Source: Emiliania huxleyi CCMP1516
Taxonomy: Eukaryota > Haptophyta > Isochrysidales > Noelaerhabdaceae
Length of the DNA: 64,000 bases
Direction: 5' to 3'
Assembly (NCBI RefSeq): GCF_000372725.1
Contig: NW_005199684.1
Coordinates: 821,909 to 885,908, forward strand
The notes below the pieces were generated by a model that was not told the DNA's origin, made no database searches, and saw only the letters and a list, made by a program, of their open reading frames with translations. The position numbers were made by a program, and so were the translations under genes. Below are positions 30,970-42,539 of the stretch, piece by piece. Positions within the stretch are counted from its first letter, which is position 1. Each line of letters begins with the position of its first letter.

Positions 30970-32974
30970 TCACCATTCGCACGGCTGGTAGTCCTTCACG
31001 AAGCGGCCGTACACGGGCGGCTCGCCGTTGGCCGCCGAGAGGATCGGGTCGAGGATGCGCGCCGCGGCGTCAACCTCGTCGAGCGGCGTCTGGAAGTGGT
31101 GCTTCTCGGCCGTGCGCGCCGCACGCTGCAGCGGGTTCTCGTCGTTGATCCAGCCGGTGTCGATCGAGTTCATGTAGACGCCGTTCGCGGCGAGCTCCTC
31201 GGCGCAGGTTCGCGTCATCATGTTGAGCGCCGCCTTGGCCATGTTGGTGTGCGGGTGGTTGGCCGTCTTGTACCGGTAAAACTTGCCCTCCATCGCAGAC
31301 ACGTTGACGACCTGCCGCGCGGCGACGGGCGAGCGCTGCAACAGCGCGCGGAGCCGGCTGTTGAGGATGAAGGGCGCGAGGGTGTTGATTGCGAGCACCT
31401 ATCCCCACGCCAGGCCGTCGGGTGCAGACGCGCGAGGCACCGCCCGCCCGGCGGCGGGAGCGCGCCTCCGCCACCTCGCCGGTTCGCACCTGCCCCAAGC
31501 GGAGCAGCCAGCTGTTGGTCGTCCGCAGGTCCAGCTGCTGCCCATTCACGTCGTGCGCCCCCGCCGGAAACAGCGCCGCCGCCTCCTCCCCGCCCGCCTC
31601 ACCCGCCTCGCCCGCCTCTCCCCCGTCCGCCGGCGCGCCCCAGACAGGGAGCTGCGACCAGAGCGCCGATGGGACGGCCGCTGCCGGCGCGGCCGAGCCA
31701 GCGCCGTCGGCGGGCGCGCCGACTAGCCGGCCTCCCTGCGGCACGCCTTGCGACAGCTCGCCCTGCGAGCGCTGCGGCGGCGCCGCCAGCGGCGCGAGTA
31801 GCTGCTTCGTGGCGGGCACAGCGAGGGCGGCGGCGGCGCCAAAGCAAGCTTCGTGGAGGGCCAGGCAGCGGCGGTGGTCGGCGGGAGCCTCGTGCGGCGC
31901 CAGCTCCTTCTCGATCAGGTGGCGGTAGTACTGCGCCGGCCTGCGGATTGTCTGGCACGCGTTGTTGACGATGTCGGACAGGTGCGCCTCGGTGGCGTCC
32001 AGAAAGGCGCAAAAGCGCTCGAGCGCCTCGAGGTCGCGCAAGTCGAGCCCGAAGATCTGCAGGTTGGCCGACCAGCGGTCAAAGTCGGGCAGCGCCGCGA
32101 AGCGCGCCGCCGCATCCACCGGGAAGCGGGTCGTCGCCAGGACGCGCGCGCCGCACCGCAGCAGCTTGAGCGCCGCCTGAAAGCCAATCTTGACGCGCGC
32201 GCCAGTGAGCAGCACGACGCGGCCTCGCAGGTCGGCGGTCTGCAGCCGCTTCGCCTCGTTGAGCGCCGCGCAGCCGGGGCAGAGGGAGCCGTACAGGTGG
32301 TGCAGCCGCCGGTACCACACCTTGCAGATGTAGCACGCGCGGAGATGGAGCAGCTCGCCCTCCCCGTCCGCCTCGCCGCGGCCGCGCGCGAGGAGGCCCG
32401 ATCCTCGGTCGGATGCACCCTCTTCGGTCGCCTCTTCCGCGCCCGCCTCGCGGAGGCGCGCCTCTGGCTCGCCGCTTCCGCTCGCCTCGCCTGGCGGTGG
32501 CAGCGCGAGCGGCGCTGTGCTGTCGCCGCCGGTCTGGCGGTGCTCGAGGAGCAGCCCATCCACCATCCCGACGGCGCCGTCGGGCACGCGCGGGGCATCG
32601 GCCGACTCCAGCGCGCCGAGCATCTCGAGCCGCTCGCGGCGCATCCGCGTCTTGTCTGTTGCGGCCCGATCGAGTGCCTTTTGCTGCTGCTCACGCCGGT
32701 GGCGCTCGCGCTGCTTCTCCTTGCCTGCTCGTATCTTGTCGATCCTGCTCGCGCCCGTCGTCGACCGAAAGTCCTCGATGAGAGGCAGTAGCGCCAGCCG
32801 CAATGGCTTGAGTCGAGGCGTGTAGAAGGCCTCGGACGGCTTGGCAGCGGCATCTCCCTCAGCGGCGGTGCACAGCCGCCGGAGCACACCGATGCACGCG
32901 GCCAGCTCGTCGTCGGTGATGATGGCCTCGCTGCCGTCCGTCGAGGCGGACACTGTAGATGCGGCGGCCAGCAT
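30970..32974 (-). CDS. SDR-family oxidoreductase with zinc-ribbon-like leader
   Basis: Exons 32974-31466 and 31398-30970, phase 0, separated by a 67-nt GC-AG intron. Short-chain dehydrogenase core: GRVVLLTGARVKIGFQAAL (TGxxxGxG-type NAD(P) loop, slightly altered), LDLRDLEALERFC, IVNNACQT, VVNVSAMEGKFYRYK with the YxxxK-type pair, and NSIDTGWINDENP. Before it sits CYICKVWYRRLHHLYGSLCP plus GCA, a four-cysteine ribbon directly followed by ALNEAKRLQTADLRG, a combination seen in a family of algal and bacterial SDRs. The first 180 residues are charged, with a coiled KEKQRERHRREQQQKALDR segment. A long Gly/Ala/Glu-rich insertion separates the ATKQLLAPL and NSWLLRLGQ parts. Substrate unknown. Confidence 0.88.
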
Positions 32975-33263
32975 GCAGCGGCGGCGGTCGATGGGCTGTG
33001 CTACACGCCCTGTGCTGCAGTGCGGGGCGCGTGGTGGCGGCGGTGGGCCTACTGATTTTTTTGTTCACCCTTGGGGCCCCCTGTGTGCGGGGCGGGCCCC
33101 TGCCCAGGGACGACGGCAAGAAACACCAGGGGTTAATTTTTTTGAGACAAGAAAACCAGTTGGAAGGCCCCCCCCCCCCCCCCACCAAGTTTGACTATAT
33201 ATGTATAACGCCGAGTGAAAACAATAGTGAATGAGTGTAATACAGTAAATATTAGTGTGTAGA

Positions 33264-33303
<40 letters not shown>

Positions 33304-33731
33304 CTCACTCACTCACTCACTGTGTGTGTGTGTGTGTCTGTCCCCTGCGAACGCCCCCCCCCCCCCCCCGGGTCAGGGCAGCTTGCTCGTAGCCCGATGG
33401 CGATGCCGATCATCCGACCCGCTGGGTGAAGCAGCAGCAGCCAGCAGCTCGGCCCGGCCCCGCCTGGTGCCTGCAAGCCTGGGGTCCGTGGATGTGTCAT
33501 GTGAGAGTAGCAGTAGGTTGCCGGCTGACCGCGCCCCGAGAGCCGAGTGCACTCCAAGTGCTCCATCCAAGGTTTTCGCGGGGACTGAGGTCTGAGCTGT
33601 CTTCTCCCACCTTGTCCTTGAGAGTTGTTGCGCTGTTTAGTTGCTAAAAACCCAACACAACGCACGGCGGCGCACACTTCTCATATGGCCAAGGCCTTGT
33701 AGCGCGAGAGGCGGACGGACAGAGCCTCGTC
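32975..33731. repeat. Simple-repeat-rich intergenic region
   Basis: Contains poly-C runs (about 33168-33182 and 33352-33369), a (TG)n tract at 33266-33302 and (ACTC)n. Otherwise no gene is supported. Confidence 0.75.
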
Positions 33732-34740
33732 CTAGAGAGGAGCGGGAGGCGCCCTCGGCGCCCTCGCGTGCTGCGGCGCCCTCGGCCACACCGTCGAGCG
33801 CGAGACGACCCTGGCCTCGCACTCGTCTAGGCACGGCATCCCCGACCACGACTCGCGCGACGGCAGACAACACGCCGCCAGACGCTCCTGCATGTTGACC
33901 GACGTAAAGTACCATCGCGGGCCGTCTCCCCCGTCGATGCACATCTCCATCGTCTGTTCAGAGTCGGCGTCCTGCATGTCGCACTCGGTCCGGTTCCACA
34001 CGTGCTCAAACATGACGTAGCTCCGCTCGTAACACCACACCGTCGTCTCGTGCACGCCGGCGCTGCCCACGACCCTCGCCGTCACCACCCACCGGATCGG
34101 ATACTCGCGCCGATACCGATGCTCGCACGGCAGCGTTTCATAGGCTGGGCATTCGCTGCGCAAGCTCACCTATCACAGCATGAGCCGTGGTTGGAGTGCA
34201 CCTGGCAGACCTGGTGCAAAAGTGGCGGGGCAGGGCAGGGACGGGACACCGCGCACCGGGTCGAGCCGCGACCTGCCGCCGTAGTAGCTCTCGATGTTCG
34301 TCTTCTGCGGCAGAGAGGGGAGCGGGGCAGGGTCACGAGAGCGGCGCCCTCACGCTCTCGCGCACACGCATCCCGCGCGCCTGCTCGCAGACGTCGATGC
34401 AGGTTGCTCCGGCGGGGGCGAGGGCATGCGCCTTCCCGTCGTTGCAGCAGCAGAACTTTGTCGCGCCCGTCTGCTGGTCGGACGCAAAGAAACGAGCCGC
34501 TCTCTCAAGCACCGCAGCGCCGGCCGAGGAGATGGTGACCTGCCCGTGGTCGTATGGGACAGGAGCCGACGGACACGGCCATCGGCCAGCGGGCAGCCTT
34601 CCAACTACCGGCGATGTATTGCAATATTGCCGGTAGATGGAAGCCACGAGCAGAGCGGCGGCGATGGGCGCGATGCGGAGGCTGAAAGAGTGGGCGGGCA
34701 ATCGATTGAGCCCTCTCGGAGTGCGCTCGCGCATTCGCAT
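33732..34740 (-). CDS. Cys-rich secreted or membrane-anchored protein, three exons
   Basis: Exons 34740-34381, 34304-34257 and 34169-33732 join in phase 0 (76-nt GC-AG and 87-nt GT-AG introns), giving about 281 aa. An N-terminal hydrophobic stretch (IAPIAAALLVASIY) is a signal anchor or signal peptide. Paired cysteines follow (WPCPS, KFCCCNDG, ATCIDVCEQ, SECPAYETLPCEHRYR, WCYERSY, ECDMQDADSEQTMEMC, AACCLPSRES, GMPCLDECEA). The 48-nt middle exon encodes KTNIESYYGGRSRLDP. It looks like an extracellular, disulfide-bonded protein; no family recognised. Assembly of the three exons rests on phase and splice sites only. Confidence 0.6.
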
Positions 34741-34824
34741 TCAGCAAGCGCCGCGCGGCTACGTGTTTGAGCCAGGTTGGACGGGGGGCAGTTTTGCCGA
34801 GACCTCGACGGGCGTTCCGCCGTC

Positions 34825-34983
<159 letters not shown>

Positions 34984-35232
34984 GAGTCAGAGAGGAGAGG
35001 AGGAGAAAGAGTGGACAGCCAAGAGTAGCTCTTCCGTTGTGGAGGCACGCGACTCCAGACTGACCCTTTACGCGCCAATGTATCACACCTCACGGTGCAG
35101 ATGCTTGGGTCATGTGGAGAAGCCGAGATAAACTAGTCTTACTATCATAACAGTACGACTGTGTCCCCGTCCGGGGGGTACCTGCCGGACTGCTGGAGCG
35201 GCGCCCCGCCGGGGCGCTGTTGCGCTTCACGC

Positions 35233-38200
35233 ATGGCGGGTCCTCGCGGAGGCCACGTACTCGCGGCAGCGACAGCCGTGGCGGCGGCAGTGGCGCTGCT
35301 CGCCCTCATCCGCCGCCGCCGCCACTTGCAAGGCCCTCTCATCGACGCTGATCTGGACGGCACGTGGCCGCTCCCACTGGCGCAGCCAGAGGCGGTGGGG
35401 CTATCGACCCAGCGCTTGAGTGAGATCAGCCGGTGGAGCGACGGCTGGGTCGGCTCTGGGAAGCTGCCTGGGCTCTTCACCGCCATCGCTCGGCGAGGGA
35501 AGCTGGTTTATGCGCACTCGAGCGGCTCTGCAGACGTGGCCAGCGGCAGCCCGCTGACGCAGCACACCCTCGTCCGCCTCTACTCCCTCACCAAGCCGCT
35601 CGTCTCCGTGTGCGCGATGGTGCTCTACGAGAAGGGACTCTTCCAGCTCGACGAGCCCGTCTCGCATCACCTGCCTTCGTTTGCAAACGCGCGGGTGCTG
35701 CTCGCCTCGGGCGAGATCGTCCCGGCGGAGCGCGAGGTGACTGTGCACCACCTGCTCACGCACACCGCCGGGCTGACGTACGGCGACTCGGACACCGCCG
35801 TCGACGAGGCCTACAAGGCGGCGGGCTGCGGCTGGGATGCACCGTACCACCTCTCGCTCTCCGACTTTGTCGACCGGATCGGCCGGCTGCCGCTCGCCTT
35901 CCACCCCGGCGAGTCGTGGCGCTACTCGTACGCGACGGACGTGCTCGGCCGGCTGCTCGAGGTGATCTCAGGCCTGCCCCTCGACCGGCTGATGGACGAG
36001 ACCCTCTTCTCCCCGCTCGGGATGGCCGACTCTGGCTTCGTCGTGCCGCCGGAGAAGCTGCCGCGCTTCGCCGCAATCTACGAGGCGTCCGAGGCTCCGG
36101 GCCGCGTCGGCGCCGTCGCGCGGCAGCGCCGCCGCTTCGAGCGCGGCGGGTCCTTCGCCACGCTGCTCTGGTCGCTCCGCCGGTCTGCCGACGCGGGCAG
36201 TGAGCAAGGCAGCGACCGAGGCAGCTGCAGCGACCGAGGGAGGGGCAGCGACCGAGGGAGCGGCGGGGTGAGCCCGATGGAGGGGAAGGGCGCCCCGCGC
36301 GCGCTGCGGCTCTTCCGAGAGAGCGACGACCTCACCGAAGTGCTCGCGGGCCTGCCGCGGGAGAGCCGCGCCTCCACGAGCCGCACCTCCGCTCGGGTGG
36401 CCGTCGTCTCGTGCGCCGCGCGGCCGGGGCCGTTTGACTCGGCTCTCGAGCCTAGAAGCAGAATACGTGTTCATGTATCCCAACCAGCGCCCGAGAGGAC
36501 ACGTATTCAGCTATATTCACCCGTATTCCGCTGTATTAACGGTATTCTTCTCCGTTGTATTCACGCGGTGCTCTGAATACTGAGGTTGGCGTAGTTCTGC
36601 TTCTAGGCGCTCGAGCCAAAGGTGCTCCAGCCGCTCGCAGGCCCGCCCTGTTCACAGCTCCTGTTCACACCTCCTGTTCACACCTCGAGCCAAAGGTGCT
36701 CCAGCCGCTCGCAGGCCCGCCCGCCCTCGCCCGCAGGCGGGACGCGGGGGACACGGCCAGGCCAAGTGCTGTCCTCCGTGTCCGTAGGCCAGCCTGTCCT
36801 CGCGCACGTCTTGCGGCAGCTGCACGACGGTGGCGTCAACAAGGTTTGGGACACGTCCACAACACACCTCTACAGTACACGCCCGCGACACACCCGCGAC
36901 ACGCCCACGATGCGCCCACGACACGCCCACGACACGCCCCACGATGCGCCCGGCAGGTCGTGCTTGTGCTCGGCGCGCGCGGCGCGCTCATCCGGTCCAC
37001 GCTCGCCGAGATGGGCCTGAGCCCTCAGCTTGAGATTCGCTTCGTCGACCTCGGCGCCACCTTTGCCAACGGGTTCGCCGCCTCGCTGCTCGCTGCTCGC
37101 TCTGAGGTGGGCGAAGCCGATTTTCTGATCTGCACGCCCGACCACTTGTTCGATTGCTCGCTCGTCCCGAGGATGCGCCGCGCGCTCATCGACGCGGCGG
37201 GCGGCGACGGAAGGCCGTCGGTCTTCGACGCGGTAGCCCTTGTCGAGGAGGAGCCGGTCGATCGCCACAGGCGCGGCCTTCCGGACAGCATGGTGCGGGT
37301 CGCGATGCAGAGCGAGGTTGGCGCCCACCCGCCGCGGAACCCGCTTGCGGCGCGCGCCTCGCGCCCTCCCGCCCCTCCACCCGTCCCTCACTCCCGCCTT
37401 CGCCCCCAGGAGCACGGCGGGGTGGCGGCGGTGCTGCATCTCGGCGAGGGCACCATGCCCGAGGCGGGCCCGGCGGTGCGCCACGGCGTCGAGGCGGGGA
37501 TCTACGCGTGCACGCCGGCCGTCTTTGCGCGGCTCGAGGAGCTCAGCCTCCACCTAGACCACTTCGCGCTGTCCGAGGCGATGGCGCGCCTCGTCGAGCA
37601 CGGGCGGCTCGGCGGCACGTCGACGCGCGGCCGCCCGTGGTTCGCCTTTGAGCGGGCCCCGGCGGCGGAGCAGGAGCGATTCCACGTCATCGACCGGCGG
37701 CTCAACGAGGCGGCGCTCACCCCGCCCTCGTCACCTCTGTCGATGACGAGACGCCTCGCTCAACGGCTCAACGGCTCACCGCGTCCGTCGTCACCGTCGC
37801 CACCGTCGCCACCGTCGAGACCGACGAGCAGCGCCTCGCCGCCACCGATCCAGGCGGCGTCGCCGTGGCGGAGGGAGCCCAGCTCAGCCGACCCACCGCC
37901 ACGCCCCCGCCGCTTCCACGTGCTCGACGACGCCGAGGCGGGCGACTTCACGGTGCGCCGCCCCTTCCTCGAGGCGGGCGGCGGCGTCGTCTCGACGGCG
38001 CACGATTACCTGCGCTTCGCGGCGATGCTGCTCAACCGCGGCGAGCTCGACGGCGTTCGGATCCTCTCGTGCAAGACTGTCGACTTTATGAATTCCAACC
38101 ACCTGCCGCTCGGCGAGGCCGGGACTGCACCACGTTGACATCGAAGGGATCGCCGGCCGACAGTGGCTTCGCGGAGACCGGCTTTGACGGCATCGGGTTC

Positions 38201-38413
38201 GGCCTCGGCTGGAGCGTCATCGTCGATCCGATCAAGGCGCGCCTGCTCGCGAGCAAGGGCGAGTTTGGCTGGGGCGGCTGGGCGAGCACCTTCTTCGCTG
38301 TCGTCCCGCGCGAGCAGATGATTGTGCTCTCGCTCGCGCAGATCGCACCGTCCGATCGCTATCCCATCCGCCGCCAGCTACGGACCATGGCCATGAGCAC
38401 TATAGTCGATTGA
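35233..38413 (+). CDS. Beta-lactamase-fold hydrolase with inserted nucleotidyltransferase domain
   Basis: Exons 35233-36441, 36607-36640, 36788-36843, 36957-37316 and 37410 onward; all phases agree. After a signal anchor (VLAAATAVAAAVALLALI) comes a class-C beta-lactamase/EstB-type hydrolase: LYSLTKPLVS (SxxK serine), LLTHTAGLTYG, WRYSYATDVLG (Tyr motif), LFSPLGMADSGFVVPPEKL. Instead of completing the fold, the protein continues into a sugar-phosphate-type nucleotidyltransferase: LEPKVLQPLAG-QPVLAHVLRQLHDGG, VVLVLGARGALIRS, FLICTPDHLFD, GVEAGIYACTPAVF, LSEAMARLVEHG. It then resumes the hydrolase: LEAGGGVVSTAHDYLRFAAMLLN, GIGFGLGWSVIVDP, FGWGGWASTFF (third motif). The frame breaks near 38130 in a GGG run, where one missing base would explain the stop at 38138. 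Both activities are inferred from motifs. Confidence 0.75.
36442..36606 (+). mobile_element. MITE-derived GC-AG intron
   Basis: A 155-bp element (36452-36606) with inverted ends CTAGAAGCAGAA / TTCTGCTTCTAG is flanked by 10-bp duplications of coding sequence, GCTCTCGAGC (36442-36451) and GCGCTCGAGC (36607-36616). Splicing from the GC at 36442 to the TAG ending at 36606 removes element plus one duplication and restores DSALEPKVLQPLAG. The interior is rich in GAATAC/GTATTC motifs. Confidence 0.85.
36641..36787 (+). other. GC-AG intron containing a 74-bp tandem exon duplication
   Basis: Starts GCCCGCCC after CTCGCAG and ends CCGTAG before GCCAGCCT. A copy of the upstream exon segment (from 36610) is repeated with a period of 74 bp (from 36684), so duplicated coding sequence including its CGCAG|GCC junction lies inside the intron. 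Confidence 0.75.
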
Positions 38414-38750
38414 GCCCTGTGCGCGAGCTCTCTGTGTCGTGTGCGGTGTGTAGGATTACGTTCAGGACAGGGGCGTCTGCCTTCTCCCGACTCCCGTATC
38501 TCTTCGGACTCGCCCATTCTTTCTCGCAGCACCTCTCATGTCCCAGATGTCACCTCGGTCTCCCTGGCACTCCCTCGCGAACAAAGCGGCACAAGGGGTA
38601 GTATGCGTATGGGGGCAAAAACGCTACGCAACACACATATCGCGGCTCCTAGGTGAGGGATGGGGCTGGCCGCCCGCGCACCATACTGCGTACGGCTTTA
38701 CGCACGCACGCACGCAGCCATATACAGGTTTTAGGTATACGACTTCCGTC

Positions 38751-39369
38751 TCACGCCGTGTGAAACTGTGAAAGCCGCGACACCGCCACGCCTCGCCCCG
38801 TCGCCCGCGAGGCAACGAGCTCCCCACACTCCGCACGCCTGCTGTCTCCAATCTCAAAGTCGTCACCAACGTGATCACAGTAGGTGGTACGCGTGCTCGC
38901 CGCGGCCTCCGCACTCACGTTGAAATCCTGGCGGTAGTATGGTGAGAGCACTCGGCAGCGCGGGCCGCCGCCGGCGTCCGTCGCAGGGCACGCGTCATCT
39001 AGGGTCTGCCACAGGTGCCTCGAGTCGGAGTTTGAGCCCAGGGGAAGGCGAGACGCCCGCTCGATCAGATTGAGAAGCACGTCCAGCATGACGTTCCACA
39101 CACGGTCACGGAAGTGAACCTTGTCGAAAGGACGCGGAGTACGGGCGTTGCCGTTGGTGGAAGCGTCAGTGAAGGCGAACGCGTCTACGCAGAAGAGGCG
39201 CGGCCGCGTGGCCTGCATGTTTCGGCAGGCGGCGTGCGTGACTCGCCGCGTGACGTTCGTCATCAGCCGCCGCTCCTCGACCAAGTCGGGTGAAGCGGTG
39301 TCGTGTTCAGAGCCGTAGACGAAGGGCTCTGCCCGCAAGGCGCCCGCGTCGCCGACGCGGTACCATTGA
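38751..39369 (-). CDS. SGNH-hydrolase-like C-terminal part, 5' exons unresolved
   Basis: The frame is open to 39470 without a convincing ATG. An acceptor (ATTAG at 39374-39370) suggests this is the last exon of a longer gene. It encodes QWYRVGDAGALRAEPFVYGS, LMTNVTRRVTHAACRNMQA, LFCVDAFAFTDAS and FDKVHFRDRVWNVMLDVLLNLI. The D-x-V-H-F arrangement before a C-terminal helix resembles the catalytic Asp-His block of GDSL/PC-esterase-type hydrolases. The C-terminus has several Cys (DDACPATD, GPRCRV, TTYCDHV, RRAECGEL). The catalytic serine block is not visible in this window, so the assignment is tentative. Confidence 0.45.
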
Positions 39370-39470
39370 CTAATCCCGGAATACACACCCACACGACCAA
39401 ATAGCGAAAATCCGAATACCGTGCAAAACCACGGAACGTGGGACGAAGAACGTCGGGGCAAGTTTGGCAA

Positions 39471-40459
39471 ACGCTAAACATGGGCGATCCGATCCTTCCT
39501 ACGATTGGACGGACGAAATGATCGGGAAAAGCGGGACCGCCATCGCGACCTCGGGCGGGTTCACCATATGCCGAGCCTGCTCGGCCTGCCATGCGCGCGC
39601 GCGCCTCGCCCGAGCGCAGCCACCTGCGGACCTGGCCAGCCTGTTCCTGGCTCGTGCCCAGCCTCTCCTTCCGCTGCCGCCGGCCTCGCAGTCCCGCCAG
39701 CCATCACGCTGCAGAGCCTGCGTAGACGCCACAGACGCCAATTCTGCAGCCCACAGCCCTGGCAACTCGAGGGCCAGCAGTATACGACGACGTCGAACGA
39801 CGACGACGACATCTCACACCCCGCGCTGGCCAGCGCCATCAGCCCCTCACGGCCCGGCCCAACCTTCCCTTCCCCACCCTCGCCTCCAGTGCCTCCAATC
39901 AAGTCGCACCTCTCTTCTTCAGCGAATGCAGCGGCAGCACCACGTCAGAGGCCGGGCCGACTGGCGGACCTGCATGCCCAGCCATGCCCCCCACTCCCCA
40001 CACCCGCTTGGATCGATCAGCTGACAGCTCCACCAGCTCCCACCACCGCGTGTTGTGTCATTCATGAATGAAGCATGAGATAGATAGACATAGAAAGCAT
40101 CATCGAAAGGGGTCTGATCTCCAAAAAGAGCTCTCGGCCTGCCGCGCGCGCCCGCGCCCCGCCCCTTTTGCGCAGCAACACCTTAAACTTCATGGGACAT
40201 GGCCCTCCAAATTCGGGTCGGAGCGTAGCGGAGTGGCACCCGAGTTTGAAAAAGGACGCTTGCGTCCTAGCCTCCAACAACGCCTCCCCGGCGCAGAGGG
40301 GCCCCCGGAGGGACGCTCAACCGCCCCACGCCACGCCGCTTGCGGCGGTCCTATTCCCAGCTCGCGGGGCGACCTCGAGCTTGTGAAATTCTTTCACCAC
40401 GCCGGCAACTAAGGCCCAAACTCCCGACTCTCCGGACACCCAGGGGCCATCGGCAAGGC
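39471..40459. other. Interval between SGNH-like gene and NMT
   Basis: About 1 kb. Plus-strand frames are Pro/Ser/Arg-rich and lack domain features. Upstream exons of the SGNH-like gene (minus) or the NMT 5' UTR may lie here. Confidence 0.5.
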
Positions 40460-42461
40460 ATGGGTTCGGTGGAGGAGATCAGCGAGGCGGTCGGGCACGC
40501 CTTCTGGGACACGCAGCCAGTGCCGTCGCTGAATGCAGAGGAGGAGGACGCCTGCGGCCCCATCAACCCGGCAGACCCGGAGAAGGTGCGTGCGGAGCCG
40601 TACAACCTGCCGCCCGCCTTCGAGTGGACGGACCTCGACCTGTCCGACGCGGAGCAGGCCAAGGAGCTCTACACGCTACTGCACGAAAACTACGTCGAGG
40701 ATGGCGACGCCATGTTCCGCTTTGACTACTCGCTCGACTTTATCCGCTGGGCGATGCAGCCGCCCGGCGCGCTCGACTACTGGCATGTGGGCGTGCGGGT
40801 GTCGCAGACGAAGAAGCTGGTCGCCTTCATCGGCGCCACCCCGGCCGACCTCCTCTGCCACGGCCAGCGGGTCGAGCCGCGCCCTCCGCCGGCCGCCGAC
40901 AAGGCGGAGGAGGGCGAGGGCGGCGCCGGCGCGAGCGGCGTCAACATTGAGGAGAAGCTGTCGGGCCTCGACCTGGACGGCGGCGCAACGGGCTCGGCTG
41001 CGAGCAGCGGCGGCGGCGCGGCCGAGCTCGGCGACCAGGCGGTGGTCGAGGTGAACTTCCTCTGCGTGCACAAGAAGCTGCGCTCGAAGCGGCTCGCTCC
41101 GGTGCTCATCCGAGAGGTCACCCGCCGCGTCAACGAGAAGGGCATCTTCCAGGCGCCGCGCCCGCCCCCGCCGCCCCGCCCCCGCCGCCCCTCACCCACC
41201 GCCGCCGGCATCGACACCGCCGCCCTCGCCCTCGCCACCGTCGCCTCCGCCCCACCTCCGCCCCACCTCCGCCCCACCTCCGCCCCACCTCCGCCCCACC
41301 TCCGCCCCACCTCCGCCGCGCACCTGCTCCACACCTGCCTCTCCCCCTCCCTCTCCCTCCCTCTCCACCTCCCTGCCCCTCCCTACCGCCCTCCCCTCGC
41401 GCAGCNNNNNNNNNNNNNNNNNNNNNNNNNNNNNNNNNNNNNNNNNNNNNNNNNNNNNNNNNNNNNNNNNNNNNNNNNNNNNNNNNNNNNNNNNNNNNNN
41501 NNNNNNNNNNNNNNNNNNNNNNNNNNNNNNNNNNNNNNNNNNNNNNNNNNNNNNNNNNNNNNNNNNNNNNNNNNNNNNNNNNNNNNNNNNNNNNNNNNNN
41601 NNNNNNNNNNNNNNNNNNNNNNNNNNNNNNNNNNNNNNNNNNNNNNNNNNNNNNNNNNNNNNNNNNNNNNNNNNNNNNNNNNNNNNNNNNNNNNNNNNNN
41701 NNNNNNNNNNNNNNNNNNNNNNNNNNNNNNNNNNNNNNNNNNNNNNNNNNNNNNNNNNNNNNNNNNNNNNNNNNNNNNNNNNNNNNNNNNNNNNNNNNNN
41801 NNNNNNNNNNNNNNNNTCCAAAAAATTTTGGGAAAACGGCCTTAGGCCAACCCGCCATTTTGACAACCCGGGGCGGGGGCCCCCGGGCCCTCAGGATGGC
41901 GAGAAGGGAAGGTGACGGACATGTTCTCCTTCTACTCGCTCCCCTCGTCGGTGCTCAAGCACGAGAAGCACACCAAGCTGCACGCGGCCTACTGCTACTA
42001 CTACTTCGCGAACAAGACGCCGGTCCAGCAGCTGATCAGCGACGCGCTCGCCCCTCGCCAAGCCGCCGCTGGCCATGGAGGACGACCGCTCACGCCGCAC
42101 GACTCGTCCCGCAGGCGCTCGTCCTCGCGAAGAGGCACGAGTTTGACGTCTTCAACGCGCTCGACATCCTCGACAACGACAGCCTGCTCAAGGCAAGCCC
42201 CCCGACCCGCGCCCCGGACACACACCTCTCCCCGCCCCTCTCTCCTCCTCGACCTCCTGCCCGGGGAGCCTCGCAGACCGCGGCACCTCTGCTGCCCGGC
42301 GGCGGCGGCCCCTCGTCCTCCCCCTCCGCGGCCGGACTCCCCCCTCCGCCGCGGCGCAGGAGCTCAAGTTCGGCATCGGAGATGGGCACCTGCAGTACTA
42401 CCTGTACAACTGGAGGTGCCCCACGGTCGTGGCCAACGAGATTGGCCTCGTCCTCCTCTGA
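40460..42461 (+). CDS. NMT: Glycylpeptide N-tetradecanoyltransferase (N-myristoyltransferase)
   Basis: Transfers myristate from myristoyl-CoA to N-terminal glycines. Closely follows human [90 protein letters not shown], then after the gap [71 protein letters not shown] and the C-terminal GLVLL. Exon 1 is 40460-41152 with a GC donor. The intron after LISD begins GCGCTCG and the next exon begins with the same bases. The 411-N gap removes the middle of the gene. An insertion of about 50 residues rich in Gly/Ala/Glu lies between the strands that precede VEVNFLCV. Confidence 0.93.
41406..41816. other. Assembly gap (411 N)
   Basis: Lies within NMT and hides the exon(s) between GIFQ and VTDMFSF. 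The C-rich repeats to its left (CCCCACCTCCG units, 41250-41310) probably caused it. Confidence 1.
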
Positions 42462-42539
42462 GGCTCCTACCGCGTGCACACGCCGCACGGAGTAGCGGCC
42501 GCTTCTCCACACCCGCCGTGGCGCCCGCCCTGCGTCCCG

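Noticed and set aside
35233-38413. Antibiotic-resistance beta-lactamase
   Set aside because: Motifs fit the eukaryotic/bacterial EstB-LACTB type hydrolases, it is intron-bearing and membrane-anchored; no basis for a resistance role.
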